Positions 10,101 to 22,577 of a stretch of DNA of 64,000 bases are shown piece after piece. Origin of the DNA: a bacterium (GTDB lineage: Bacteria > UBP14 > UBA6098 > 4484-93); the NCBI GenBank assembly GCA_021158465.1, contig JAGGUN010000028.1, positions 62,001 through 126,000 of the forward strand. The letters are read 5' to 3'. The notes under the pieces were generated by a model. The model had not been told where the DNA came from. It saw only the letters and a list, made by a program, of their open reading frames with translations, and made no database searches. A program made the position numbers and the translations under genes. Position 1 is the first letter of the stretch. Each line of letters begins with the position of its first letter.

Positions 10101-11578
10101 TGGTAATAGATGATATAAAGAGTTCCTTCAAGAACTATGCCTTTGTTGTCCTTGGGACAATACTGAAGGCGCTTGTCGGTTTCGGTTGCCTCCTTATCAT
10201 AACACATATCCTTTCGCCTGCCGACTACGGAAGGTTAAACCTGTTTCTTATGGTCACTTCCCTTGGAAGTATTCTACTCGGCTGGACACAATCGGCTGTC
10301 GTCCGATTTGGCAAGGAGGAGATGCTTGAGAGAAGAGGTTTTCAGAAAACATTCTCCTCTATCTTCCTCCTCTTCCTCATCAACCTTTCTGTTGCTCTCG
10401 CTCTCTTTCTTGCCTTTCGCGGGAAGGTGACAAGCTACGTTGGCTTCACCAGTTCGGGGCTTTCCGTCATCCTGCTCTTCCCACTTTACTGCTTTTTCTC
10501 ATCGGCAAATCAGATACTTCTGCGCTTCTTCCAAACGGATAGCAAATTTCTCTTCTATTCTTTTCTCCCTCCCGCTTCTCGGCTCATCCAGCTTATGCTC
10601 CTTGCTCTTCTCTCATCTGGGTTGATAAGGGGAGAGCTAACGAGTATCCTATGGATAATAACCGTTGCAGAGATAGCCATCTTTCCTGTGCCTTTCCTCT
10701 TCTACATCGGACGGTTCTTACCGTTCAAGTTCTCACCCAGCTGGACAAAGGAGATACTTATCTTTGCTGTCCCCCTTTTCATCTCCAGTATCTCAGGGTA
10801 CATCCTCAACTTCATCGACATATTCGTGATAAATAATTTCCTTCCCAAGGATATGGTTGGCTATTATTCACTCTACTACAAGCTGTTCGAATACCTCGCC
10901 CTCATCCCTTCCCTGACCATATCTATCACATATCCGATTTACACAACCCTCCACCTCGAGAAGAAGGACAAGCTTCTTAAACAGTATATTGAAAAGATAA
11001 ACCCTGTATTTGGATTTGCATGGTCAGTCGCTCTGGGAGTTGTTCTTATGTTTCACAGGGAAATTCTCTCCATCTTTGGCAGGGAATTTACTACGGGTGG
11101 CATTACATTCGCAATTCTTGTGTTTGTTGTGGCACCACGGATTATATGGTATCCTGTTTCTCCTATATTTTCGACACATAAGCTTACCAAACAAGCAATG
11201 TATGCAACCGTCTCTATGAGCATAGCAAATATTATCTTAGACCTTCTGCTTGTGCCTTGCTTGGGGATAACAGGTGCCGCTGTCGCAACAGGAATATCGT
11301 TCCTTCTCGCCACAAGCATCTGTGTATGGCTCATAAAAAAACATACAGGGATAAGCGTCTGGAACGGTTATCCGCAGATACTACCGGCTTTGCTTGTCCT
11401 TCTTGTAGTAATATCCGTTGACAGCCTCCCGGTAAGAATTATATTATCAGCATTATTGCTTGCTCTTTCCTACATCGTTGCAAAAAGAGAGGGGATATTC
11501 AGCGAGGACACAAGATACATCCTTGAGAAGATAGATATACCAGCTCCCGTAAAAAACTTATTGCTGAGATTCTTTTAA
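10100..11578 (+). CDS. Polysaccharide flippase (Wzx/RfbX-type, MATE superfamily)
   Basis: About 12-14 hydrophobic segments; ILSPADYGRLNLFLMVTSLGSILLGWTQSAVVRFG N-terminus; within glycosyltransferase cluster. Confidence 0.88.
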   Translation: MVIDDIKSSFKNYAFVVLGTILKALVGFGCLLIITHILSPADYGRLNLFLMVTSLGSILLGWTQSAVVRFGKEEMLERRGFQKTFSSIFLLFLINLSVALALFLAFRGKVTSYVGFTSSGLSVILLFPLYCFFSSANQILLRFFQTDSKFLFYSFLPPASRLIQLMLLALLSSGLIRGELTSILWIITVAEIAIFPVPFLFYIGRFLPFKFSPSWTKEILIFAVPLFISSISGYILNFIDIFVINNFLPKDMVGYYSLYYKLFEYLALIPSLTISITYPIYTTLHLEKKDKLLKQYIEKINPVFGFAWSVALGVVLMFHREILSIFGREFTTGGITFAILVFVVAPRIIWYPVSPIFSTHKLTKQAMYATVSMSIANIILDLLLVPCLGITGAAVATGISFLLATSICVWLIKKHTGISVWNGYPQILPALLVLLVVISVDSLPVRIILSALLLALSYIVAKREGIFSEDTRYILEKIDIPAPVKNLLLRFF

Positions 11579-11774
11579 TCTCAAGAGAGGGGGAAGGACA
11601 CAGGAAGAATATTCAAGGTTGAATACAACCTCCGAAGGGGTATTTGGCAACAACCCAGCCCTGAAAAAGGAAATTCCTGAAGGTAGGAGGGGACAAGTGT
11701 GTGATACCTGAAGCTATAGCGATAACTAACAACAGAAAGGAGACATCGCAACAGCGTCTTCACCGCTCCGTAAA

Positions 11775-12887
11775 ATGAGAATCGCTTTCGTCATATACGG
11801 TTTCCTCCCAGTGCACATCGGAGGAACGGAGGTAGCTACACACCATCTCGCAAAGCATCTAATAAGTGAAGGTCACGAGGTTCACATAATAACCATCCGC
11901 GACAGCAGGCAGCCAAAAGAGGAAACAACGGATGGAATATACATCCACCGAGTGAGCAACCGGCTCAGGCAAAGAAGGCTTACAAACTGGCTCTTCCGAC
12001 TGGGCGCGTTGAAGAAGATAGCCGAAATCAATCCTGACATAATCCATTGTCAGGACATATGGTCAGGGATAATAGGAGTTGTGTCAAAGAAACTGCTGGG
12101 GAAACCGTACATCGTCTGCGCGCAGGGAACAGATGTCTACTCCAGCTGGAAACACAAAAAAACTGTAACGAGGATTGTATCAAAAAACGCGGACGCCGTT
12201 GTCGCACTGACAGAGGATATGAGAAAAAGATTACTTGATATGTACAAAAGGGAGGTCTATATCGTCCCAAACGGAGTAGAACTCTCTCGGTTCGAGGGTA
12301 TATCGAGGCAGAACTCCAGAAAGAAACTGGGTATAAAGAGCAATGAGAAGATCATCCTCTTCATCGGAACACTGCGTCCTGTCAAAGGGGTAAAATACCT
12401 CATAAAGGCGATGAAAACCGTCTTCGAAACACACCCCGAGGCAAGGCTACTCATCGTCGGCAGTGGGGAAGAAAAAGAGAAACTGAGGACCCTTGTAAGG
12501 GAGTTGAATATAGAAAAACAGATAACCTTCGTGGGGAGGGTGGAAAACGAGTTAGTCCCGGAGTATATGGCGGCAGCGGACATATTTGTTCTACCAAGCC
12601 TCAGGGAGGGTATGAGTATAGCGATACTTGAGGCTATGGCATCCGGCTTGCCGATAGTAACGACAGATACCTGTGGGATGTCAGAGGTTATCAGAGACAG
12701 CAAAAACGGGTTCCTCGTCGAGCCCAAAAAGTCGGACCAACTTGCCGAAAAAATCTCACTGCTCCTGCAAGACGAGAACCTAAGAAAAGAAATCTCAACG
12801 AACAACAAGGAGGATGCAAAAAGGTACAACTGGAAAAAGATCACAGCTGAACTGGAAGAAATATACCGTAAACTCCTTGGAAAATGA
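11775..12887 (+). CDS. Glycosyltransferase family 4
   Basis: GGTEVATHHLAKHL, VPNGVELSRFE, PSLREGMSIAILEAMASGLPIVTTDTCGMSEVI. Confidence 0.92.
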   Translation: MRIAFVIYGFLPVHIGGTEVATHHLAKHLISEGHEVHIITIRDSRQPKEETTDGIYIHRVSNRLRQRRLTNWLFRLGALKKIAEINPDIIHCQDIWSGIIGVVSKKLLGKPYIVCAQGTDVYSSWKHKKTVTRIVSKNADAVVALTEDMRKRLLDMYKREVYIVPNGVELSRFEGISRQNSRKKLGIKSNEKIILFIGTLRPVKGVKYLIKAMKTVFETHPEARLLIVGSGEEKEKLRTLVRELNIEKQITFVGRVENELVPEYMAAADIFVLPSLREGMSIAILEAMASGLPIVTTDTCGMSEVIRDSKNGFLVEPKKSDQLAEKISLLLQDENLRKEISTNNKEDAKRYNWKKITAELEEIYRKLLGK

Positions 12888-12897
12888 AGGGGGACAC

Positions 12898-13842
12898 ATG
12901 TCAAGCTACCTTATAACAGGTGGAGGTGGTTTCATCGGCTCAAATATAGCGCGATACCTTGTCGAGAGCGGAGAAGAGGTACGCATATTAGACAACTTCT
13001 CCACCGGCAGGCGCGAGAACCTGGCAGGGCTCGAGGAAGATATCGAGCTTGTCGAGGGAGACATCCGGGATGTGTTCACCGTTATGCGTTCACTGGATGG
13101 TATAGACTACATCCTCCATCAGGCGGCACTCCCTTCTGTTCCGCGCTCGGTGGCAGACCCACTTACAACAAATAATGTTAATCTCATTGGAACCCTGAAT
13201 CTACTCGAGGCAGCAAAAGATTTCCCGATAAAGCGGATCATTATCGCCTCATCATCATCGGTATACGGCGACACGGACATTCTTCCCAAGAAGGAAAGCC
13301 TTATGCCTGCTCCCCTTTCCCCGTACGCTGCGAGCAAGCTTGCCGTCGAATATTACGCAAAAGTATTCTACAATGTCTACGGGGTGGACTCGGTCATCCT
13401 TCGGTATTTCAACATCTTCGGACCAAACCAGGACCCCACAAGCCAGTATTCGGCTGTTGTCCCGAAATTTATAACGAGCATCCTGCATGGCAACCCGGTG
13501 ACCATATTTGGCGATGGTGAACAGTCAAGAGACTTCACCTTTGTTGATAATGTCGTTATGGCAAACATCCTCGCCACAAAAGCCGATGGCATCTCTGGGG
13601 AAGTAATAAATATAGCGTCTGGGGTAGAAACCACGATAAACGAGCTTGTCGAAGCGATCGAATCAATCGTCGGAAAGAAGGCAAAAAAGGTATATCTCCC
13701 TGAGAGACCAGGAGATGTCAGGCGCTCCTTGGCAGACATATCAAAGGCAAAAAAACTGCTGGGATACTCCGTTATCACAGACTTTAAGTCAGGTCTAAAA
13801 AAGAGCATAGATTTCTTCAAGAAAACGGATAGGGGGGAATGA
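12898..13842 (+). CDS. NAD-dependent epimerase/dehydratase (UDP-glucose 4-epimerase-like, extended SDR)
   Basis: TGGGGFIGSNIARYL Rossmann motif, YxxxK as YAASKLAVEYYA, DFTFVDNVV. Confidence 0.92.
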   Translation: MSSYLITGGGGFIGSNIARYLVESGEEVRILDNFSTGRRENLAGLEEDIELVEGDIRDVFTVMRSLDGIDYILHQAALPSVPRSVADPLTTNNVNLIGTLNLLEAAKDFPIKRIIIASSSSVYGDTDILPKKESLMPAPLSPYAASKLAVEYYAKVFYNVYGVDSVILRYFNIFGPNQDPTSQYSAVVPKFITSILHGNPVTIFGDGEQSRDFTFVDNVVMANILATKADGISGEVINIASGVETTINELVEAIESIVGKKAKKVYLPERPGDVRRSLADISKAKKLLGYSVITDFKSGLKKSIDFFKKTDRGE

Positions 13843-14765
13843 TTATGGCAACAATAATACTCCTCATCATTGTTATTGCGCTGCTTCTGGCAGTGATATT
13901 TATGCTAAAAGGAGGACAAGGGGGAGAGAAAGCCGATGTGCTAAAAGCCCAGTTGGAATCGCTTGAGCGCAATCTCTCCGACAGGATGAACCAGACAGCG
14001 CTCATAACGAACCGTGTATCCGAGAGCCTCGGAACCCTGAAGGAAAAACTGGAAAACCTGGACTCACTGAATGAGAGGGTAAACGAACTAAACGCGATAT
14101 TCTCCTCTCCAAAACTCCGCGGAGGTATGGGCGAATTCCTAATGGAGAACCTCATCTCGTCGGTTATACCGAAGGGTTTCTATGAGTTCCAACACAGGTT
14201 TCAATCGGGAGAAACCGTCGACGCGGCAATATTCTTAGGAAACAGAATAATCCCTGTCGATTCCAAATTTCCCCTGGAGAGCTTCAAAAAGATGCTTGCC
14301 TCGACCGAAGAGAAGGAAAGGGAACAAGCCAGGAAAGGCTTCTTCAGGGACAGCTACAACCATATAGATGCAATATCGAGGAAGTACATAAAGCCAAACG
14401 AAGGAACCGTCGATTTCGCTCTTATGTATATCCCAGCAGAGAATGTCTATTATGAGCTTCTCGTCCACGGTCCAGAGAAGGACATCTACGAGTTCTCCCT
14501 CCAGCGAAAAGTGATTCCTGTTTCCCCGGCGACATTCCTAGCCTACCTGCAGACAATATCCGTTGGCATAAAGGGATATCAGTTGGAAAAGAATGTTAAG
14601 GCTGTTCTCGAGGAACTCTCCTCTCTTCAGCATGAGACAGGGTATCTCGAAAAACTGTTTGGAACGCTCGGCGGGCATATCGAGAATACATCGAAAAAAT
14701 ATTACGAGACGATAAAATGCTTCCAGAATTTCACAACGAGGCTGCGCAATATCCTCAAGGTATGA
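13839..14765 (+). CDS. rmuC: DNA recombination protein RmuC-like
   Basis: N-terminal TM, coiled coil, RGGMGEFLMENLISSVIPKGFYEFQHRF, DSKFPLESFKKML, VIPVSPATFLAYLQTI. Confidence 0.9.
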   Translation: MIMATIILLIIVIALLLAVIFMLKGGQGGEKADVLKAQLESLERNLSDRMNQTALITNRVSESLGTLKEKLENLDSLNERVNELNAIFSSPKLRGGMGEFLMENLISSVIPKGFYEFQHRFQSGETVDAAIFLGNRIIPVDSKFPLESFKKMLASTEEKEREQARKGFFRDSYNHIDAISRKYIKPNEGTVDFALMYIPAENVYYELLVHGPEKDIYEFSLQRKVIPVSPATFLAYLQTISVGIKGYQLEKNVKAVLEELSSLQHETGYLEKLFGTLGGHIENTSKKYYETIKCFQNFTTRLRNILKV

Positions 14766-16225
14766 CCCCTCTATCGAAAAGAGAGATACCGTTTGCCGTT
14801 CTGCTCTGCCTCACTCTGATAACAGTTGAGCTTTTCGTCTTCCCATACAGGGGGATAACAAACGATGGCAGGGCATATCTTGCTGTATCCGAATCCCCGT
14901 TCTCTTCTGATGCGCCGGCACCGTACTCAAACAGACTGCTTGCCCCGCTGATAGTCCACTTCCTGCCGTTCCAACACGAGACCGGCTTTCGTGTGGTAAG
15001 CTCCGTCTCCCTTTTCCTCCTCCTTGCCCTTGGATATATCTTCCTGAGAAGATGCAGGGTGTCACCCACTGCATCCGGCATTGTAATTGCTCTCTTCGCC
15101 CTCTCCGATGTTGTGCTTTACAATCTCCAACATCCTATCCTTGTCGATCCGCTCTCGTATCTGCTGATTCTGGCAGCCTTTCTGACAATAAAAGAGGATA
15201 GGCTCTTTGCTGCATCGGTTATCCTAACATTCGCTGTCCTTGCTAAGGAATCAGCTCTCTTCGTCCTGCCGATGTTCTATTTCCTCGACAGGGGAAGGGA
15301 GAAACTTTTCGACCACGAACCGCTGAAAAAAACCGTTCTTTGCTCAATCCTTCCACTTACAGCATATATCGCAATCTACCACACAAGCGCGGAGTCTCTA
15401 CCCTTTAACTGGGTAAATATCTCTCTAACAAGAGGAGCTGCACCGAGACTGCTTTTCGGGACATTCGGACTTCTTTGGCTATCCTTCATCGGAGGAATCT
15501 CAAAAGCAGAAAGAGCTTCTATGAGGATGCTCTTTTTCATAATCTTTGCCTTGGTCCCGATCCCGTTCGTTACAGACACCTGGAGGATGCTTTACCTCCT
15601 CTTCCCAGTGGTGCTTCTTTTCTCCGGGATATACTTCGACCACATACCAGGAAAAGAGAAATACATACTCATCCCCATCTTCACAGCAGGCTTTCTCATC
15701 ACGAACACGGAGATTGCATCCAATCTGCTCCATATTGTTCTACCGGGGAATAGCATCGCCTATGCAGGAACGGTCATTGGGATTCTTCTGGTCCACGCAC
15801 CGTTTCTCAAAGAGAAATGGTATATCCCCGCTCTGCTTTCTGCTGTTGTCATCGTCGGGTTCATTGCTCTCGAGCTCTTTCTCACCTCGGAGTTCAATCG
15901 TGGCGTCGAGGCGCTCAAAGGTGGGAAACCATATATTGCAGGGAAGCGGTTTGAGCGGGTAGTCGCCTTTCACCCCGATTTTATCCCTGCTATCGTAAAC
16001 CTTGCCATCGTGAGGATAAACGAGGGGGAAATCGACGATGCGGAGAGATTATTTCGACAAGCACTCTCCCACTCCCCAAACGAACCCGTATTAAGCTTCT
16101 ATCTCGGTTCACTTCTATACCAGAAGGGAGAACGGCAGGAGGCTATTCGGTATCTCGAGAAGGCTTCCTCTATCCCCGAGGCAAAAAGATTGTGCAACGA
16201 GATTAAAAGCAATCTTACCCCTTGA
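14762..16225 (+). CDS. Polytopic membrane protein with C-terminal TPR repeats (function unknown)
   Basis: Many hydrophobic segments followed by TPR-like units (FHPDFIPAIVNLAIVRINEGEIDDAERLFRQALSHSPNEPVLSFYLGSLLYQKGERQEAIRYLEKA). Confidence 0.75.
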   Translation: MTPLSKREIPFAVLLCLTLITVELFVFPYRGITNDGRAYLAVSESPFSSDAPAPYSNRLLAPLIVHFLPFQHETGFRVVSSVSLFLLLALGYIFLRRCRVSPTASGIVIALFALSDVVLYNLQHPILVDPLSYLLILAAFLTIKEDRLFAASVILTFAVLAKESALFVLPMFYFLDRGREKLFDHEPLKKTVLCSILPLTAYIAIYHTSAESLPFNWVNISLTRGAAPRLLFGTFGLLWLSFIGGISKAERASMRMLFFIIFALVPIPFVTDTWRMLYLLFPVVLLFSGIYFDHIPGKEKYILIPIFTAGFLITNTEIASNLLHIVLPGNSIAYAGTVIGILLVHAPFLKEKWYIPALLSAVVIVGFIALELFLTSEFNRGVEALKGGKPYIAGKRFERVVAFHPDFIPAIVNLAIVRINEGEIDDAERLFRQALSHSPNEPVLSFYLGSLLYQKGERQEAIRYLEKASSIPEAKRLCNEIKSNLTP

Positions 16226-16257
16226 AAAATTCCAAAAGTTTGCTATCTTGAAGGGGT

Positions 16258-17424
16258 ATGAAAAGGTCAATTGCTCTTATCCTCGGTTCTTGCTTTTTCT
16301 TGCTTGCCATGTTCTCGCTCCTGACATACATAAAACCCGCTAAGGAGAAGCTCGAGGCGGGCATAGTATCGTCGGGGAAACTGACGGAGAAGTGGGTGAG
16401 AGACCACGACCTCTCCCTTCGGGAGGCAATGTATTATGACAAGCTCCCCAATGGTGCTGTGAAGTGCCGTCTCTGCCCGTGGGAGTGCACAATCCCTGAG
16501 GGTGAACGAGGGATATGCGGAGCAAGAGCAAACATAGGTGGCACCCTGCGGACGCTTGTCTATGGCAAGCCTGTCGCCGTGCACATCGACCCGGTAGAGA
16601 AGAAACCGGTCTTCCATTTCCTGCCGGGGACAAAGGCTTTCTCGATTGCAACAGCCGGCTGCAACCTCGGATGCATCTTCTGTCAGAACTGGACTATCTC
16701 ACAGATAAAGCCGGAGGACGCTGTTCACTATAACCTCCCACCAGAGGAGGTCGTCAGGCAGGCAAAGACCACCGGATGCTCATCCATCGCATACACCTAC
16801 TCCGAGCCGTCGATATTCTACGAGTATATGCTCGAGACAGCGAAGCTCGCACATAAAGAGGGGCTAAAGAACATCTGGGTGACAGCAGCATTCATAAACG
16901 AGGAGCCCCTGCGAGAGCTTTGCAAATACATCGACGCAGCAAATATTGACCTGAAGGGAATAACGGAGGATTACTACCAGGAGTATGTCAAGGGACAACT
17001 TGCCCCTGTGCAGAGAAGCATCAAGATCGCACTCGAGGAGGGCGTATTTGTCGAGATAACAAACCTTATCATCCCAGGGGGAAATGACTCCGAGGATGAT
17101 ATAAGGAAGCTCTGCCAGTGGATATACGACAACCTTGGCCCCGATGTGCCGCTGCATTTCTCCAGGTTCTTCCCCCATTATAAGCTGACCGACCGTCCAC
17201 CGACACCGCTCAAAACACTCCTGCGTGCGAGGGAAATAGCAAAAGAGGTCGGGATCCGGTATGTCTATATCGGCAATGTCCCCGGCACAGAATACGAGAC
17301 GACATACTGCCCAAAATGTGGCAAGGAGCTTGTTGTCCGGCGAGGCTTCTGGATAGAGAAGAACCTCATAAAGGATGGAAGGTGCCCATACTGTGGAGAG
17401 AAAATCCCGGGGGTATGGGAATAG
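16258..17424 (+). CDS. AmmeMemoRadiSam-type radical SAM protein with N-terminal hydrophobic segment and C-terminal zinc ribbon
   Basis: CNLGCIFCQNW radical SAM motif, CRLCPWEC...GICGAR, YTYSEPSIFYEYMLE, C-terminal CPKCG/CPYCG. Confidence 0.9.
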   Translation: MKRSIALILGSCFFLLAMFSLLTYIKPAKEKLEAGIVSSGKLTEKWVRDHDLSLREAMYYDKLPNGAVKCRLCPWECTIPEGERGICGARANIGGTLRTLVYGKPVAVHIDPVEKKPVFHFLPGTKAFSIATAGCNLGCIFCQNWTISQIKPEDAVHYNLPPEEVVRQAKTTGCSSIAYTYSEPSIFYEYMLETAKLAHKEGLKNIWVTAAFINEEPLRELCKYIDAANIDLKGITEDYYQEYVKGQLAPVQRSIKIALEEGVFVEITNLIIPGGNDSEDDIRKLCQWIYDNLGPDVPLHFSRFFPHYKLTDRPPTPLKTLLRAREIAKEVGIRYVYIGNVPGTEYETTYCPKCGKELVVRRGFWIEKNLIKDGRCPYCGEKIPGVWE

Positions 17425-17425
17425 A

Positions 17426-18747
17426 ATGAACACTCCCGTCCTTATAATAGATGATGAGAAGCTCCAGAGGGAACTTCTCTCCGGTTTCCTGAAAGAGAAC
17501 GAATATCCTATCTTCGAGGCAGGAACACTCGCCGAAGCGAAAAACATCCTCTCCAATCAATATGTCGGCATCGCCCTTGTCGACCGCAGGCTCCCCGATG
17601 GAGACGGTGTGGAGTTTATAAAGGAGATGAAACGGATCTCCCCCCACACTGTGTTTGTCGTTATAACAGCGTATGGGGATATCCCATCCACCGTCGATGG
17701 AATGAAGAGCGGAGCAGTCGATTACATCGAGAAGCCTGTGAACCTGAAACATCTCCTCGAGATACTCAAAAGCTCATCCGAACTGCTATTTTCACGGGAG
17801 GATATAAAGAAGGTAGAGGAGGTAGCAATCTCGCTGCCAGACTACTTCATCTGCCAATCACCTGCTATGAGACATATCCTTTCCCTTGTCTCCCGTGTCG
17901 CACCGACAGAGACAAGTATCCTGCTTGAGGGGGAAACAGGGGTCGGCAAGGAAATGGTCGCAAGGCTCATTCACAAGCTTTCACCAAGGAAGGATGGAGC
18001 ATTCGTCCCTGTGAACTGTGCTGCGATCCCTGAGGGGCTTTTAGAAAGCGAGCTGTTCGGGTACGAGAAGGGCGCATTTACCGGGGCAGAGAGAGAAAAG
18101 CCTGGGATATTCGAGGAGGCAGATGGTGGAACACTTTTCTTAGACGAGGTGACCGAGCTTCCGCTTCCGCTTCAGGCAAAGCTCCTCCGCTTCCTCCAGG
18201 ACGGGAGCTTCAGAAGGCTGGGTGGTAGAAAGCAGATGCACTCATCGGTCAGGGTCATCTCAGCGACGAACAGGGATATAAGAGAACTCGTTGCTCAGGC
18301 TCGCTTCCGTGAGGACCTCTTCTGGCGGCTCGATGTCATTCACATAAAGATCCCCCCTCTCAGAGAAAGAAGAGAGGACATACTCCCACTGGCAAAATTC
18401 TTCCTTGAGAGATTCTCAAAAAGGGACAAGAAAAAGGTCAGCGGTTTTACACCTTCTGCTATAAAGAAGCTTGAAACCTCAAGCTTTCCCGGGAACATCC
18501 GTCAGCTCGCAAACGCAATAGAGTACGCCGTTGCTACATCCCGTGGAGATGTTATCACAGAGGAGGATCTCCCTCCTCTCGAGAAGGGCGCAGAGAACCT
18601 CTCCCTCAAAGAGATAGAAAAACAACATATCGAATATATCCTCCGCTTGTGCAACTACAATATCTCAAAAGCAGCAGAGATTCTGGGAATACATCGGAAT
18701 ACTCTCTATCAGAAGATACAGGAGTATGGAATAAAGAAGGAGCGGGG

Positions 18748-18751
<4 letters not shown>
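17426..18751 (+). CDS. Sigma-54-dependent response regulator (NtrC family)
   Basis: Receiver domain, GETGVGKE Walker A, GAFTGA sigma-54 loop, C-terminal Fis-like HTH (ISKAAEILGIHRNTLYQKI). Confidence 0.96.
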
Positions 18752-20861
<2,110 letters not shown>

Positions 20862-20864
20862 CCC

Positions 20865-22577
20865 TCACCTGAAAACGACAACTTTTCTTATCTGATTAAA
20901 GCTCCCTGCCTTCATCCTGCAGAGATAAACCCCTCTGGGGAGTGATGCTGTCTGAACCTCAAAGCGGTATATCCCTTTTCTCTGTTTGCCGAACACCGGA
21001 ACAAGCAGCTTCTGCCCAAGAATGTTATAGATAGCTATCTCCACCATCTCCTCCCTTGGCACACCATAAAAGAAGAGCGCCACATCAGTTGTCGGATTAG
21101 GAAAGGCAGAGGTAAGGAAATACCCTTTTATATCCTCGACTCCCGAGAGATACGGGTTAGGGAGCAAGGAAACAAAGGTCGTGTCACATCCGAAGCAGCC
21201 TCTTGCATCCTCCACGCAGACCGAGACCTCTGTCCCACCCTCGAGGAATACGGTCTGTTCCGATGTATCTTGGAATGAGAATAGGCTCTCAGGCTCCCAG
21301 TGGTAATCGTAAGGAGGTGTGCCACCATTTACATGGGCGATAAGATGAGCCGGCGTTAGAAGATATATCGATGTATCCGCTCCCAGTGCCACATCGAGGT
21401 GTGGGTCAATACGAACAAAGACGCTATCTCTCACTTCCGTACCGTTTATGTCAGTGACAGTCAGGTAGAACCAGCTATCTTCCTCAACATAGGCAACAGG
21501 AGTCTTTGCCGTCGAGTCAGAGAGACCGTTCCCTGGAGACCACAGGTAGCTATATTCCGGTGGGTCGTGCCCATAGCAGGGCGCACCGCCTGAGACATCA
21601 GGGACAAGCTCAACAGAATCGGGAACACAGATGGTTATCGTATCGGGGAGCGAAACCCTGAGCGTATCGATACCGATTATATATGTCCATCGCCCTATCC
21701 CTGATTCGCCATATCTTATCTTGAAGTATCCAACAATCCCCCAGGACGCGCCCCAAGAGTTTCGGGCATACCAGCAGGAGTCAGCATCGTTCCAACCGAC
21801 AAGGACAACCACATGAAGCGCCTCAAAATCACCCGATATATGCTCATATATTCCATAGTGATAACCGTTGAAATCCGTATAGACCTCCATCTGGGAGATA
21901 ACAGGCTCTATCATAAGAGCCTCCTTTATCGCCTGGATATCCGCAACCGTGTCAGTTACAAGTTGAACCGACCGGATCTTCCTTGCAGAAAATTCCCAGT
22001 CATCACAGATATTGCACGGCTCACTGATAGCACGATACCGATAGCAATCTTCATCTGGAATACCTGTATCCATCACATAGACGAGAGCCCAGTATGGACT
22101 GCCGCCCATACAGTTTCCTCCGCCAAAGCAGTCGGAAACGAGTGTTTGCTCGGACAGATCGAGATCGAGCTCTGGGTTCGAGGTAACGATATTGTAAGTT
22201 CCCTCCACCTGTCCAACAGCTGCAAAAGCCCAGCAAGAACCACATTGCCTCTGGTCTCGAACAGGGGACATCCAGTCAACCCCCATACCTGTCCAGTCAT
22301 GCCAGGAGAGGGAATCCGGTAAGTCCTTGCGGTTTCTCTTCTTGAACCTCGGCACAGAGAACGGCTCCGGCTGGACTATTTCACCGTATGTTCGCATCCG
22401 TTCAGCCCTTGTCATACCTGTTCGCTCGTTATCGGCTGCGCGCCAGCTTGCACCACGCTCCTCAAGCACACCGTTCAGACACCCAACGTCTATCCTCCCA
22501 TCGGAATAGGTTATCTGCGAGGAGACACTGCCTACAAAAAGCAAAAGAAAAACGACAACAAGGAATACACCTTTCAT
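20865..22577 (-). CDS. Secreted papain-like (C1A) cysteine protease with PKD/Ig-like repeats and T9SS-type C-terminal domain
   Basis: Signal peptide; catalytic QCGSCWAFAAVG, LHVVVLVGW, ARNSWGASWG; C-terminal AFPNPTTDVALFFYG...IAIYNILGQKL...LPRGVYLCRM tail. Confidence 0.9.
   Translation of the reverse strand: MKGVFLVVVFLLLFVGSVSSQITYSDGRIDVGCLNGVLEERGASWRAADNERTGMTRAERMRTYGEIVQPEPFSVPRFKKRNRKDLPDSLSWHDWTGMGVDWMSPVRDQRQCGSCWAFAAVGQVEGTYNIVTSNPELDLDLSEQTLVSDCFGGGNCMGGSPYWALVYVMDTGIPDEDCYRYRAISEPCNICDDWEFSARKIRSVQLVTDTVADIQAIKEALMIEPVISQMEVYTDFNGYHYGIYEHISGDFEALHVVVLVGWNDADSCWYARNSWGASWGIVGYFKIRYGESGIGRWTYIIGIDTLRVSLPDTITICVPDSVELVPDVSGGAPCYGHDPPEYSYLWSPGNGLSDSTAKTPVAYVEEDSWFYLTVTDINGTEVRDSVFVRIDPHLDVALGADTSIYLLTPAHLIAHVNGGTPPYDYHWEPESLFSFQDTSEQTVFLEGGTEVSVCVEDARGCFGCDTTFVSLLPNPYLSGVEDIKGYFLTSAFPNPTTDVALFFYGVPREEMVEIAIYNILGQKLLVPVFGKQRKGIYRFEVQTASLPRGVYLCRMKAGSFNQIRKVVVFR

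Noticed and set aside
11581-11763. 60-aa minus-strand ORF in the glycan-locus gap
   Set aside because: Short, no ribosome-binding context seen and no recognisable motif; kept only as an unexplained gap.
14717-14765. Possible frameshift or fusion between rmuC and the membrane-TPR ORF
   Set aside because: The ORF extends upstream only because the alternate frame is open; an ATG at 14762 gives a normal 4-bp overlap with the rmuC stop.
16230-16260. Shared TTTGCTATNTT motif upstream of 16258 and 61766 genes as a lineage-specific promoter
   Set aside because: Only two instances noticed; a genome-wide motif search would be needed.
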